54,872 nucleotides of DNA, taken from contig QFBS01000006.1 of the NCBI GenBank assembly GCA_003265895.1, positions 1 to 54,872 on the forward strand, read 5' to 3'. Shown here piece by piece: positions 9,767 through 18,184 of the stretch (positions within the stretch are counted from its first letter, which is position 1; every line of letters begins with the position of its first letter). Origin of the DNA: Candidatus Marinamargulisbacteria bacterium SCGC AG-410-N11. GTDB lineage: Bacteria; Margulisbacteria; Marinamargulisbacteria; GCA-2716485; AG-410-N11. The position numbers were made by a program, and so were the translations under genes. A model generated the notes under the pieces. The model ran no database searches and was not told the origin of the DNA. It was given only the letters and a program-made list of their open reading frames with translations.

Positions 9767-10822
9767 TTAATTTAATATCCCTTCTAAACATATAAAAAAT
9801 AGAATGCCTAGGATTGTATGTATAATAGAACAAGAAATAATATTTCGATATTTTAGATAAGTTATGGAAAATAAAATAGATCCGATAAATGTTGCTGTTA
9901 ATGCAATTGGACCAAAATAAATATGTATGATACTAAATAGAATTGATGATATTAGGATAGCCCATGTTTTCCATAGGAACGTGTTTTTGCCAATCTTTAA
10001 CATGGTTTCAAAAATTACACCTCTTCCAACAAATTCTTGAAATAGTACATGGATAGAATATTTTAGCCCTATTAATAGAAATGTTGAAAGATTGCTATTA
10101 CTCTTATTTTTTAGGTATGTTTTGATATTTTCAATAATATCGATATCAAAATAAATTAAGATTGGTAGACTAATACTTATTGTTATTAATGAAATTATTA
10201 AGCCATCTCTTATACTTTGTTTCCAATGATTGGTATTTATCCCAAAAGTAGATAGTTTCGTTTTTTTATTGTAAAAAATTAATAGTATTGTAGGTAGTAT
10301 ATATATACTTAATCCGCCTATACTCCATAATAAAGAGGTGTGGTCTATCATGTGCTTTGTCATGTAATAGGTACATGCTATATTTGCAATGATTAAAAAC
10401 AATAATAACGAAAAGAAACTTGAATAAAATACTTTTTCTTCCATAAATTCTATAATTGCATTATTTGATTTAGATAGATTGTTTTTGTTTTGTATAAAGC
10501 AAATTTTAGTTAGGATTGATTCTAAATGATGTCTGTTTTTGTGCTGATAAAGGCTTGCTTGTGGAAGGATTGCAATTTTTGATTGGGATGATAATTTAAC
10601 GGTAGCAGTTGGAAGACTATCTGAAAAAAACGAAAGTTCTCCTATTATATTATTCTTAGATAATGTAGTAATGATTTTATTATCAATGATAACGTTTGCA
10701 GTTCCAGATATAATTTGAAAAATACATTTGGGATTAATATTTTTTTTAATAAGAATAGTATCTTTAGTATATTTTTTGATTTCCATTATCTCTTTTAATG
10801 GTGTTTTTATTAGCTGTTTCAT
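9767..10822 (-). CDS. Cyclic-nucleotide-binding domain fused to CPBP-family membrane protease
   Basis: 351 residues. Residues 10-110 form a cNMP-binding-type beta roll with a cassette at 60-75 (IIGELSFFSDSLPTATV) like the GELAL...RxATV of CRP-type domains. Residues 130-351 hold several membrane helices with the three CPBP (Abi/Rce1-type) motifs: Q262-E263-xxx-R267 in place of EExxxR, FxxxH ending at H300, and H335-xxx-G in place of HxxxN. CPBP proteins are intramembrane metalloproteases acting on CaaX-like or bacteriocin-related substrates. The first Glu is replaced by Gln and the last Asn by Gly, so activity may be altered or lost. Ligand sensing controlling a membrane protease is an inference from the fusion. 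TATAAA lies 6 nt before the ATG, so the mRNA is probably leaderless. Confidence 0.72.
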   Translation of the reverse strand: MKQLIKTPLKEIMEIKKYTKDTILIKKNINPKCIFQIISGTANVIIDNKIITTLSKNNIIGELSFFSDSLPTATVKLSSQSKIAILPQASLYQHKNRHHLESILTKICFIQNKNNLSKSNNAIIEFMEEKVFYSSFFSLLLFLIIANIACTYYMTKHMIDHTSLLWSIGGLSIYILPTILLIFYNKKTKLSTFGINTNHWKQSIRDGLIISLITISISLPILIYFDIDIIENIKTYLKNKSNSNLSTFLLIGLKYSIHVLFQEFVGRGVIFETMLKIGKNTFLWKTWAILISSILFSIIHIYFGPIALTATFIGSILFSITYLKYRNIISCSIIHTILGILFFICLEGILN

Positions 10823-10828
10823 AAGTTC

Positions 10829-10856
10829 TTTATACCTTTTTTGGGGTGGTTTTAAA
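10829..10856 (-). promoter_or_regulatory. Promoter of the CNBD-CPBP gene, leaderless type
   Basis: On the minus strand TTTAAA (10856-10851), 16 bp, TATAAA (10834-10829), then 6 nt to ATG at 10822, placing the A of ATG at about +1. No Shine-Dalgarno fits. Confidence 0.5.
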
Positions 10857-11027
10857 CATTTAAATCTATTTTTGAATCAAATATATAAATTGCCTATAAA
10901 AAATCAGATTAAATTGAATGAAAACTTTGTTGTGAATACTTTTGTATGATAACCAAACTCTTTTAAAATAGTTAAAATGTTTTGTTTTTGTTAAAAATGG
11001 GTACTTTATAAGGGGGGGGGATTTGTT

Positions 11028-11189
11028 TTGAATGGGTCGTATACTTACTTTATAAATCTTTTTTTATCTTTAAATCAAATTCTACAACGTTATTGGATTG
11101 ATCTAGCGTTATGGATCATTGGATATTACTTGTTAGCTAGTCTATATATAGATCTGTTAGTAAATCAAGTGGGGTTTAAGTATGGGTAG
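11028..11189 (+). CDS. Possible small membrane peptide, TTG start
   Basis: A 53-codon frame that reads like a real peptide: aromatic and hydrophobic, with one likely membrane helix at about residues 24-45 (ALWIIGYYLLASLYIDLLV) and a charged end. The proposed TTG start lies 7 nt after a run of nine G (11012-11020) that could act as a strong Shine-Dalgarno. It could also be the tail of a deleted gene, because it directly abuts the relic at 11193. Weak case: short, TTG start, no homology recognised. Confidence 0.3.
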   Translation: MNGSYTYFINLFLSLNQILQRYWIDLALWIIGYYLLASLYIDLLVNQVGFKYG

Positions 11190-11192
11190 TCC

Positions 11193-11297
11193 AACTAAAC
11201 TCCCAAAATAAATAAGAAAAACCCTCATAAAACCAACTCAATCAATTTCCTATAGAAAAAAAACAAAAAAAAGCATAGGTTAAGACCATGAAAAATT
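11193..11297 (+). pseudogene. Relic junction: 3' end of a TALE-like gene plus start of a nucleotidyltransferase-like gene
   Basis: About 100 bp nearly identical to 796-905. It begins with the last codons of the TALE-like gene (T-K-L-P-K-stop, stop at 11209-11211), then the same intergenic DNA, promoter-like motif (TAGAAA instead of TTGAAA, and CATAGG) and an ATG at 11288 that meets a stop after two codons. The body of both genes is gone. Confidence 0.7.
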
Positions 11298-11323
11298 AAT
11301 ATTAGGTATATATTGTTAAAAAC

Positions 11324-11352
11324 TTAACGTTATGACACTAATTTTGTATAAT
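11324..11352 (+). promoter_or_regulatory. Promoter of the LuxR-type gene, leaderless type
   Basis: TTAACG (11324-11329), 17 bp, perfect TATAAT (11347-11352). GTG 11360 is 7 nt and ATG 11363 is 10 nt downstream, so the transcript would start at or just before the start codon. No Shine-Dalgarno is present. Confidence 0.65.
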
Positions 11353-11359
11353 TTTAATA

Positions 11360-12151
11360 GTGATGCATTTAATTAAAACTTATTACAATAAATTTAAAAA
11401 AGTTGGCACCTCAGCCGATTTAAGTTACGACGACTCTAAACGTATTGTTGTGTCGAATCAAATTATGGGGATTTATTTTAGTATTTTATTTCCATATTTT
11501 TTTATTTTTGCGTTTATGGGGTCACTGTTTTTAAGTTTTTTTACTATCGGTATCGCATTTTTTATTTTAGTGGCGTTTTGGTTTAATTATAGACAGCAGT
11601 TTATACTGGCCCGAAGCTTGTTTTTAATTGTGGTTTCCTTACCTATTTATTTTGTTTCGGCTATTATTGGGCCAGGTAGTGGTATCGAATATGTAAGTTT
11701 TATGACTATGATTATTTCGTTTATGCTTTTTGATGATAAGCAATGGCTGTATCGCATTGTATTTGCTTTATTGCAAGTTGGTATATTTTATGGATTAGCG
11801 CTTTTTGATTATGCCTTTTTTTATAAGGTTTCATTTTCTGCCGTTCATTTGGAGTATTTAAGGTATAGTGTTATTTTAGTGGAGTTTTTAGTTATCTTTT
11901 TTTGTTTGGTTTATTATTCTCAGTTAACGATTCATTTTAAAAAAACATTGGATAATGTATCAAAGCTTCAGTCTTTAACCAACCGAGAGTCCGAAATTAT
12001 TCGTTATATTTGTGAAGGTAAAAGTAATAAAGACATTGGTGAACATTTATATATTGAAGTATCTACCGTAAAAACACATGTGAGTCGTATTTATAAAAAG
12101 TTGAACGTAAGTAACCGAATGCAATTATTAAATTTAATGGTCAAAAAATAA
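11360..12151 (+). CDS. Membrane-anchored LuxR-family transcriptional regulator
   Basis: 263 residues. Residues ~35-195 contain about six hydrophobic helices. Residues ~203-263 are a LuxR/GerE helix-turn-helix (LTNRESEII, then GKSNKDIGEHL, then STVKTHVSRIYKKL), with the residues that normally define that domain present. This resembles the membrane-bound LuxR-type regulators in which a sensory membrane domain replaces a receiver domain. The signal and targets are unknown; being next to membrane and surface protein genes it may control them (inference). The start is GTG 11360 or ATG 11363, and promoter spacing points to a leaderless message. A short imperfect inverted repeat just after the stop (ATAAG..CTTAT, near 12158-12172) is a weak hint of a terminator. 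Confidence 0.85.
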   Translation: MMHLIKTYYNKFKKVGTSADLSYDDSKRIVVSNQIMGIYFSILFPYFFIFAFMGSLFLSFFTIGIAFFILVAFWFNYRQQFILARSLFLIVVSLPIYFVSAIIGPGSGIEYVSFMTMIISFMLFDDKQWLYRIVFALLQVGIFYGLALFDYAFFYKVSFSAVHLEYLRYSVILVEFLVIFFCLVYYSQLTIHFKKTLDNVSKLQSLTNRESEIIRYICEGKSNKDIGEHLYIEVSTVKTHVSRIYKKLNVSNRMQLLNLMVKK

Positions 12152-12173
12152 GGAAGCGGATAAGTTTAGCTTA

Positions 12174-12380
12174 TTAATTCTGACAAGCTATTGAATTGAG
12201 TTGTTTTTCGAAATCGGTTAGTGGCATCGATTGTGTCGTTATAGCTACTCCAATTGAAAATAAACTTAGTCCAGATAGTCCTAAGGCTGTTTTTTTTGAT
12301 GCATTTAAAATATCATTGGTTATCTTTTTGGTTGTTTGTCTTGGTTTAATAGATGCTAGTAATGGTCTGATTGATTTCAT
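12174..12380 (-). CDS. Small single-pass membrane or exported protein
   Basis: 68 residues: a basic N-terminus (Arg/Lys over residues 2-30), one hydrophobic segment (about 33-51) and a short polar tail ending in Cys-Gln-Asn. AAAGGAT lies 7 nt before the ATG and supports translation on this strand, so the plus-strand frame over the same bases is taken as a shadow. No family recognised. The basic-then-hydrophobic layout resembles the N-termini of the two large surface proteins nearby. Confidence 0.5.
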   Translation of the reverse strand: MKSIRPLLASIKPRQTTKKITNDILNASKKTALGLSGLSLFSIGVAITTQSMPLTDFEKQLNSIACQN

Positions 12381-12464
12381 AATGTTTTATCCTTTTAGTA
12401 ACTGATTTTTGGTGAGTTTATATTATATCTTAGCGTTTAGGTTAAGTAAATTGACTATTTAGTA

Positions 12465-13124
12465 TTATTGCTTTCGAATTGAAAAAATATGGAAGGCAAA
12501 GGCACAGGGAATCACAAATGCAGGAATCCAAACATATGGCCAGGTAGCGACAAAGGTATTGGCGGGTTCTACATGAAATACTTGAAATGGGGTCGGTGCT
12601 GATAAGAGCCCATGGGTCATCACATTTAATAGTAGTGCAATGCCTAAATAATTCCATATGTTTAGAACAACCTTAGAGATAACGTGTTTTTGGCAATATA
12701 AATACCCGATTAATGGTGCGGATAATCCGATAAGAATATCCCAGTTTCGGCCATGCCAGGTCATGATATCGGGAATAATTTGTTGTGCAGCTAAGACATA
12801 AAATAGTAACTCGATGCCGAATCGACATGTTTGAGCATAAATTAAGATGGATTGAGGCGTTGCTTGGATGATGGATTTAACGTTTTTTGATCGTGTGAGT
12901 GTGATTAGAAATACGACAACTGGAATTAATACAATAACCATTCGAGGTGGTAGTGTATTAAAGGTCATTAGGAATCCAGACTTAGCTAAGCCGGCTGTTA
13001 GAAACAGCCAGCCTATGATGGCACTAAATATTAGTTTGTAACGGGTTGTTGATTGACGTAGGATGTAAAAAGTTATAACTAGTAAACATAAAACGATACT
13101 TAAAAATGTTAGTGTTAATATCAT
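12465..13124 (-). CDS. Seven-helix integral membrane protein, unknown function
   Basis: 219 residues, almost entirely hydrophobic helices: about 4-22, 31-50, 61-77, 92-113, 128-145, 154-172 and 190-212. A conserved-looking loop near residues 121-133 contains W-H-G-R-N-W-D before a helix. A strong Shine-Dalgarno (AAGGAG, 6 nt before the ATG) supports the start. It sits downstream of the tandem surface-protein genes on the same strand with only 48 bp between, so it may be co-transcribed with them. A transporter or enzyme role cannot be decided by eye. Confidence 0.75.
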   Translation of the reverse strand: MILTLTFLSIVLCLLVITFYILRQSTTRYKLIFSAIIGWLFLTAGLAKSGFLMTFNTLPPRMVIVLIPVVVFLITLTRSKNVKSIIQATPQSILIYAQTCRFGIELLFYVLAAQQIIPDIMTWHGRNWDILIGLSAPLIGYLYCQKHVISKVVLNIWNYLGIALLLNVMTHGLLSAPTPFQVFHVEPANTFVATWPYVWIPAFVIPCAFAFHIFSIRKQ

Positions 13125-13172
13125 GATTTACTCCTTATTAATTGTCTATCATTATCATTATCATTATAATCT

Positions 13173-15146
13173 TCATCTGAAAGGTCTGGCAATAGGGAGC
13201 CCGTTTAATTCTTCGGCATTAATGGCTCTTACTTCAGCTATGGGTGCATCTAAGGGTGGGGCAGAGGGTTTTCTTTCTGAACTATTTGTATAATCTGAAC
13301 GACTATTAACACTCGATTCAACATGTGTTCGAGTTACCCTATTATCCTGGCTGTCTTCTTGAAAAATGTTAAGTACGCTATTTCTAAAAGCACTTACTTC
13401 AATATCTCTAGCTCTACTCGAAGGGGTATTGCTACAACAAAAGCGTATGATTAACATGGTTATTATGGAGGTTATGGATATTGCTCCTGCAACGATTGCC
13501 CATGTTTGCCATTCTTCATAGAATGGTGTATTGCCGTTTTCTTCATGATTGTCTGATTTAACAATGCTAATCTTTTTTGGCGATGGTGTGTTTTGACGAT
13601 GTCCTACTGTAATGGGGGAAGGGGTGATTTGGCTGTTATTTTTACAAGGTAATGAGGATGGGGCTGGTGTTTGAGAAACTATCTCTGATGGTGATGGGTT
13701 TGAATTGTTTTGTTCTTGATTTGGAGTAAGGGTATGTGGTGATGACGAAGGCTCTGGATAAGGTTCTATTTGATTTCCAGATGGTGTTGGTGAGGTAGCT
13801 GGTGAAGTCTTTAATAATGGACTTGGTGCTGGAGATGGTTGAGAATTATGTGGCACAATACAAGATTGTTTTTGATTGATTCTGTTGCTGTATTTTCCAA
13901 AACTATTTAAATACCATTTACTATTACCTTCCCAAACCGTTAAATAACGTCCGTTAGGAAGTCCGGCTACCTCAGGATTTACTTGATAACCATCGGTATG
14001 GGTATTTACTTGTTGTTCGGGTCCTATTTTTTCACCTAAGCAATTGAGTTCTTGAGAATAAATTTCGCCTGGACTACCAGGTCCTTGCCAAACTACCATT
14101 AAATGGTTATCTGCTAGTTCAGTGACACTTGGGTTTGTTTGATCTCCTAAGGTATAGGTGTTTATTTGGATTTCTGAATTAACTTTTTCTCCTTTGGTAT
14201 TAAATCGTTGGCCGACAATGTTATACCCACGACTGGTAGAATCTTTTATTTGCCATACAACAAAAAATCCATTATTGACTTCGGTAATGCTGGGGTTTAA
14301 ATAGCTGCTAATTCTTTCTTTAGATTCTTTAATTAAAAAAGGAGTCGTAATAATTTCGAAATATTGATTGAATAGTTGGCAATAAATTTTATGCGATTTG
14401 TCTGTCCAAACGGCTACTATATGTTTGTTTTTTAATTTTATGGAGTTACTTAAGTCTATTCCGTTATTACTATAAGTTTGGACGAGATGGGGTGTTCCCA
14501 TTCTATTATTTAGTTTGTCAAAACTAAGGGTATATAAATTATAATCATTGCTTCTAGGTCGTCGATATGCCCATGCTGAAACAAATCCACCTTCGCTTAG
14601 AGGAAAGCTGTTAAAGCTTAAAGATGAAAATGTGCCAGTAGCAATTGTAAGTGGATTGCCTACTTTTTTTTGTTGATTGTTAAATGTTTGAGCTTGTATC
14701 TCATACGGATGATACCAAGGATGTGTATTTCCACTTTTTGTAAATACTATAAAATTAGATTTTGATGGTATGATTTGCATGACTCTTTTATTAAAATCAT
14801 TACTTAATGTAAACTCGGAACCAATATTGTGTAGATTTTCATTAAATAATTGAGCTTTAGTACAACAATTTTCTTTGTAACTAATTAAAATGATGTTGTT
14901 TTTAAGTTTAGTAATTTTTGTTGACGGGTTGACTTCAAAATAAGAGCTACTGCCGTCATTTTTATTTATCTTAACGTCTTTATTTAAAGGAAAGGTTTCC
15001 AACATCGACCGTCCTAATCGTGCAACAGCATGACCGGTTCTGGATGATATTAACAACAACGCCGGCAGCGCAACCTTTCTTATTATTTGAGAAAAACGTG
15101 TCCCGACCCTTGTCCCACCTATTGGATTTGTTTTTATTAATGACAT
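13173..15146 (-). CDS. Surface-type protein with beta-repeat region, PST-rich stalk and C-terminal membrane anchor (copy 2)
   Basis: 657 residues. The N-terminus is basic then hydrophobic (residues 24-40), like a long signal sequence. Residues ~60-430 consist of strand-rich repeats of the form QRFN..G....EIQINTYTLGDQ..PSVT.LADNH.MVVWQ, as seen in FG-GAP/propeller-like regions of large bacterial surface proteins. A Pro/Ser/Thr stalk (~435-545) follows, then a membrane helix (~554-576) ending in Cys-Cys and a polar tail of ~80 residues. It is a tandem duplicate of the gene at 15185-17812: both ends are nearly identical in DNA and the middles diverge. AAAGGAGG precedes the ATG. It is likely displayed outside the inner membrane, contacting the host or vacuole; ligand unknown. 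Confidence 0.7.
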   Translation of the reverse strand: MSLIKTNPIGGTRVGTRFSQIIRKVALPALLLISSRTGHAVARLGRSMLETFPLNKDVKINKNDGSSSYFEVNPSTKITKLKNNIILISYKENCCTKAQLFNENLHNIGSEFTLSNDFNKRVMQIIPSKSNFIVFTKSGNTHPWYHPYEIQAQTFNNQQKKVGNPLTIATGTFSSLSFNSFPLSEGGFVSAWAYRRPRSNDYNLYTLSFDKLNNRMGTPHLVQTYSNNGIDLSNSIKLKNKHIVAVWTDKSHKIYCQLFNQYFEIITTPFLIKESKERISSYLNPSITEVNNGFFVVWQIKDSTSRGYNIVGQRFNTKGEKVNSEIQINTYTLGDQTNPSVTELADNHLMVVWQGPGSPGEIYSQELNCLGEKIGPEQQVNTHTDGYQVNPEVAGLPNGRYLTVWEGNSKWYLNSFGKYSNRINQKQSCIVPHNSQPSPAPSPLLKTSPATSPTPSGNQIEPYPEPSSSPHTLTPNQEQNNSNPSPSEIVSQTPAPSSLPCKNNSQITPSPITVGHRQNTPSPKKISIVKSDNHEENGNTPFYEEWQTWAIVAGAISITSIITMLIIRFCCSNTPSSRARDIEVSAFRNSVLNIFQEDSQDNRVTRTHVESSVNSRSDYTNSSERKPSAPPLDAPIAEVRAINAEELNGLPIARPFR

Positions 15147-15175
15147 GTTAATGCCTCCTTTGAATTTGGTTAACT
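15055..15175. repeat. Duplicated 5' module, copy A
   Basis: 121 bp nearly identical to 17721-17841. It covers the Shine-Dalgarno, the start codon and about 30 N-terminal codons of the 13173-15146 gene. Confidence 0.9.
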
Positions 15176-15184
15176 AACTATATT

Positions 15185-17812
15185 TCATCTGAAAGGTCTG
15201 GCAATAGGTAGCCCTTTTAATTCTTCTTCATTAGCGGCTCTTACTTCAGCCATGGCTGGGACAGGGTGATTGTTTCTTACTAGGTTATTATGTGGTTGCC
15301 TGTCTCTTTGATGAACGTTAAGTACGCCATTTCTAAAAAAACTTAATTCAATATTTCCAGCTCTACTCGAAGGGGTATTGCTCTGACTTTGTTTACAACA
15401 AAAGCGTATGATTAACATGGTTATTATGGTGGTTACGGATATTGCTCCTGCAACGATTGCCCATGTTTGCCATTCTTCATAGAATGGTGTATTGCCGTTT
15501 TCTTCATGGTTGTCTGATTTAACAATACTGGTCTCTTTTGGCGATGGTGTGTTTTGACGATGGCCTACTGTAATGGGGGAAGGGGTGATTTGGCTGTTAT
15601 TTTTACAAGGTAATGAGGATGGAGCTGGTGTTTGAGAAACTATCTCTGATGGTGATGGGTTTGAATGGTTTGGTTCTTGATTTGGAGACGGTGTTGATCT
15701 AAGGGTATTTGGTGATGACGAAGGCTCTGGACAAGGCTCTATTTGATTTCCAGATGGTGTTGATGAGGTAGCTGGTGAAGGCCTTAATGATGGATTTGGT
15801 GCTGGAGATGGTTGAGAATTGTGTGGCACAATGCAAGATTGTTTTTGATTGATTCTGTTGCTGTATTTTCCCCTCATATTTCGTATGTTGTCATTGATAT
15901 CTTCCCACAAGGTAATATACCGGCCATTAGGTAACCCTAATACGGTTGGTTTATGTTGTGTTCCTTTTGTTTTTGTATTAACTTGTTGTTCGGGTCCTAC
16001 TTTTTCGCCTACACAATTGATTTCTTGAGAATAAATATCGCCAGGTTCACCAGGCCCTTGCCAAACAACCATTACATGATTATCCGCTAGTGCTGTAACA
16101 CTTGGATTGATTTGGTCTCCTAATGTATACGTATTAATTTGAATTTCGGGATGTGTGGGGGCTCCTTCGTTATTAAAGCGTTGGCCATAAACATTAAATC
16201 CACGTTGGTTAGATTTTACTTGTTGCCAAACAAGAAAAAAACCATTGTCTACTTTTGTTATTTTTGGATAGGGGTTATTTTCGTTATTAATTGGAATTAA
16301 ATCGAAATGGCTATTTATGATGTTGAAGTATGGGTCAAAAAGTTGTGCTTGGATATGGTGATTATAGCTTTTCGTGTCTTTGTTCCACGCTTCACCTGTG
16401 AATATGGCGATAATATTTTGGTTATCTAACTTTACAGCATTATTTACATTGAAATATTCTGACTTTTTAGCTACTAAATGTGGCGTTCCTAGTTTGTTAA
16501 GTTGGTTGTCAAAACTTAGTGTGTAAATAGCTATTCGAAACTCCGAATTTCCATTATAAGTGTTTTTTGTCCACGCTAATGTAAACCCACCTTTTTTTAA
16601 AGGAAAGCTATTATGACTTTTAATCCCTTTGCTACTTATAACTGAACGATCGGGTTTTATTTTTTTAAGTTTATTATTAAAAAATTGTAAGTGAATATCA
16701 TTATCAAATTCTGGCCAAAATAGTGAGTTTTTTATCATTATTGCTATAAAACCATCCTTGGTTGCAATAAACCTTGGGGTTCTTTGTTTACTATGACCTA
16801 TAGCTACATCTTTTCCTACTTCTACTTCTTTTAAATTTGAATCGTATAGTTGAACTTTATAATAAGTACCTGTGGATGCTATGTAATTAATTAAATAAAA
16901 ATTATTTAATTTTGTTATTTTTATTGGTTGATAATGAGCAGTAGTAGCAGATAATTTATTATGATTGATCTTAAAATCTAAAGGAAATGGATGTATCCAT
17001 TCAAAGGATTGCCGTAGTTTTTGGATTTCTTGGCAGAAGAATAGTAGTTTTTCTGCATTTATTTTATTTTGGAGGCTAAGGATTGATGTTGATCCGCATT
17101 TAATAACGCCAAATTCTTTCATTATTTTTGTTTTGAAATCAAAAATATTATTTGGAATATTAGCTGGAATAGATTTGAAAAGATCTCTCTTTTGGTCATG
17201 TTCATAGCGTTGATAGTTTTTATATGCTGTTGAAAATTCAATTAATTGATTTGACGTTACATTTAATACATCATTTCCATATGATTTATCATAATCACAA
17301 GCTGCCGACATCCATTGATTGATTTCACTGTTTGAGGGTAGACATCTTTTATTAGGTGTTTTTAGAGGAAATAAGGGTAATGATTGGATTGATCTTATGT
17401 TTAAATATTTGAATACTTTATAGACATTTTCAGCATAAGGAAAGTAGACAGCGTTAAATTCATTTTTGCTACAATTATTAATTGTTCCAAAAGGTGTTTT
17501 TTTAGGTTCTTTTATATCTAAACTATGAAATATTCGGATAATATCACAAGGTAATGGATTATCTGATTTAGCAGCATCTAATAAGGACTTTGCTTCATTT
17601 TTGTGAAATCCATAGTTACATTGGTTAATACCCCATTCAAAAGAGTTTAATTCTATTTTTTTAACTTCATTTTTTAAATCTAGTAAATCTAATGCCTTAC
17701 TTTTTTTTGCTGACATCATTAACAACGCCGGCAACGCAACCTTTCTTATTATTTGAGAAAAACGTGTCCCGACCCTTGTCCCACCTATTGGATTTGTTTT
17801 TATTAATGACAT
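15185..17812 (-). CDS. Surface-type protein with extra N-terminal domain, beta repeats, PST stalk and membrane anchor (copy 1)
   Basis: 875 residues; the long member of the tandem pair. The first ~33 residues match the neighbour, then ~230 residues without a counterpart there (helical, several Cys, no family recognised), then the same strand-rich repeats (~290-645), a Pro/Ser/Thr stalk (~650-765), a membrane helix (~772-794) with Cys-Cys and a tail ending in the same GLPIARPFR motif. The stop is 38 bp before the next gene's start, so the two are probably one transcript. Identical ends and diverged centres suggest cassette exchange or diversifying selection on the exposed part (inference). The start is fixed by AAAGGAGG 7 nt upstream of the ATG. 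Confidence 0.72.
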   Translation of the reverse strand: MSLIKTNPIGGTRVGTRFSQIIRKVALPALLMMSAKKSKALDLLDLKNEVKKIELNSFEWGINQCNYGFHKNEAKSLLDAAKSDNPLPCDIIRIFHSLDIKEPKKTPFGTINNCSKNEFNAVYFPYAENVYKVFKYLNIRSIQSLPLFPLKTPNKRCLPSNSEINQWMSAACDYDKSYGNDVLNVTSNQLIEFSTAYKNYQRYEHDQKRDLFKSIPANIPNNIFDFKTKIMKEFGVIKCGSTSILSLQNKINAEKLLFFCQEIQKLRQSFEWIHPFPLDFKINHNKLSATTAHYQPIKITKLNNFYLINYIASTGTYYKVQLYDSNLKEVEVGKDVAIGHSKQRTPRFIATKDGFIAIMIKNSLFWPEFDNDIHLQFFNNKLKKIKPDRSVISSKGIKSHNSFPLKKGGFTLAWTKNTYNGNSEFRIAIYTLSFDNQLNKLGTPHLVAKKSEYFNVNNAVKLDNQNIIAIFTGEAWNKDTKSYNHHIQAQLFDPYFNIINSHFDLIPINNENNPYPKITKVDNGFFLVWQQVKSNQRGFNVYGQRFNNEGAPTHPEIQINTYTLGDQINPSVTALADNHVMVVWQGPGEPGDIYSQEINCVGEKVGPEQQVNTKTKGTQHKPTVLGLPNGRYITLWEDINDNIRNMRGKYSNRINQKQSCIVPHNSQPSPAPNPSLRPSPATSSTPSGNQIEPCPEPSSSPNTLRSTPSPNQEPNHSNPSPSEIVSQTPAPSSLPCKNNSQITPSPITVGHRQNTPSPKETSIVKSDNHEENGNTPFYEEWQTWAIVAGAISVTTIITMLIIRFCCKQSQSNTPSSRAGNIELSFFRNGVLNVHQRDRQPHNNLVRNNHPVPAMAEVRAANEEELKGLPIARPFR

Positions 17813-17841
17813 GTTAATGCCTCCTTTGAATTTGGTTAACT
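17721..17841. repeat. Duplicated 5' module, copy B
   Basis: 121 bp nearly identical to 15055-15175, spanning the ribosome binding site, the start and the N-terminal codons of the 15185-17812 gene. Confidence 0.9.
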
Positions 17842-18184
17842 CAACTATATTTTTTTGTTAAAAAACGCACAATCCACCTTTGGTAGTATTTTTGGTTTTT
17901 TTGGTCAACCTTTAGTATGATTAGGGATCCTACTTTGGTATGATTTTGACTTTATTACTATTTTTTTGTTAAAGAAATTTTTATTAACTCTTTTTAAAGA
18001 ATAATTAACGAGTTCTTAACAATTTCGAATTGAGTAATCACTAAAATGTAACTATTTGTCTGTTTTTGTAGTTTTCGAGCGGCTGTGGATGTGTTTTTTT
18101 GTTTATATTGAATTGGTATGTTTTTACCATACAAATTAAACGTTGATATTTTGTTGATTCAAAAAATTAAAATGGATTTATTTT
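17842..18184. other. Intergenic region between divergent genes
   Basis: No gene seen. It must hold the promoters of the surface-protein pair (minus) and of the 18185 gene (plus). Two imperfect copies of a CTTTGGTATGATT-like motif occur near 17907-17945 and might be a regulator site. TTGATT at 18154-18159 with a poor -10 is the only plus-strand promoter candidate. Confidence 0.4.

Noticed and set aside
9651..9833. Minus-strand 60-codon frame overlapping the end of the CNBD-CPBP gene
   Set aside because: It lies across the relic promoter, has no start signal and reads as low-complexity antisense.
12196..12405. Plus-strand 69-codon frame opposite the small minus-strand gene
   Set aside because: It lacks a ribosome binding site, while the minus-strand frame has AAAGGAT and a sensible basic-hydrophobic layout.
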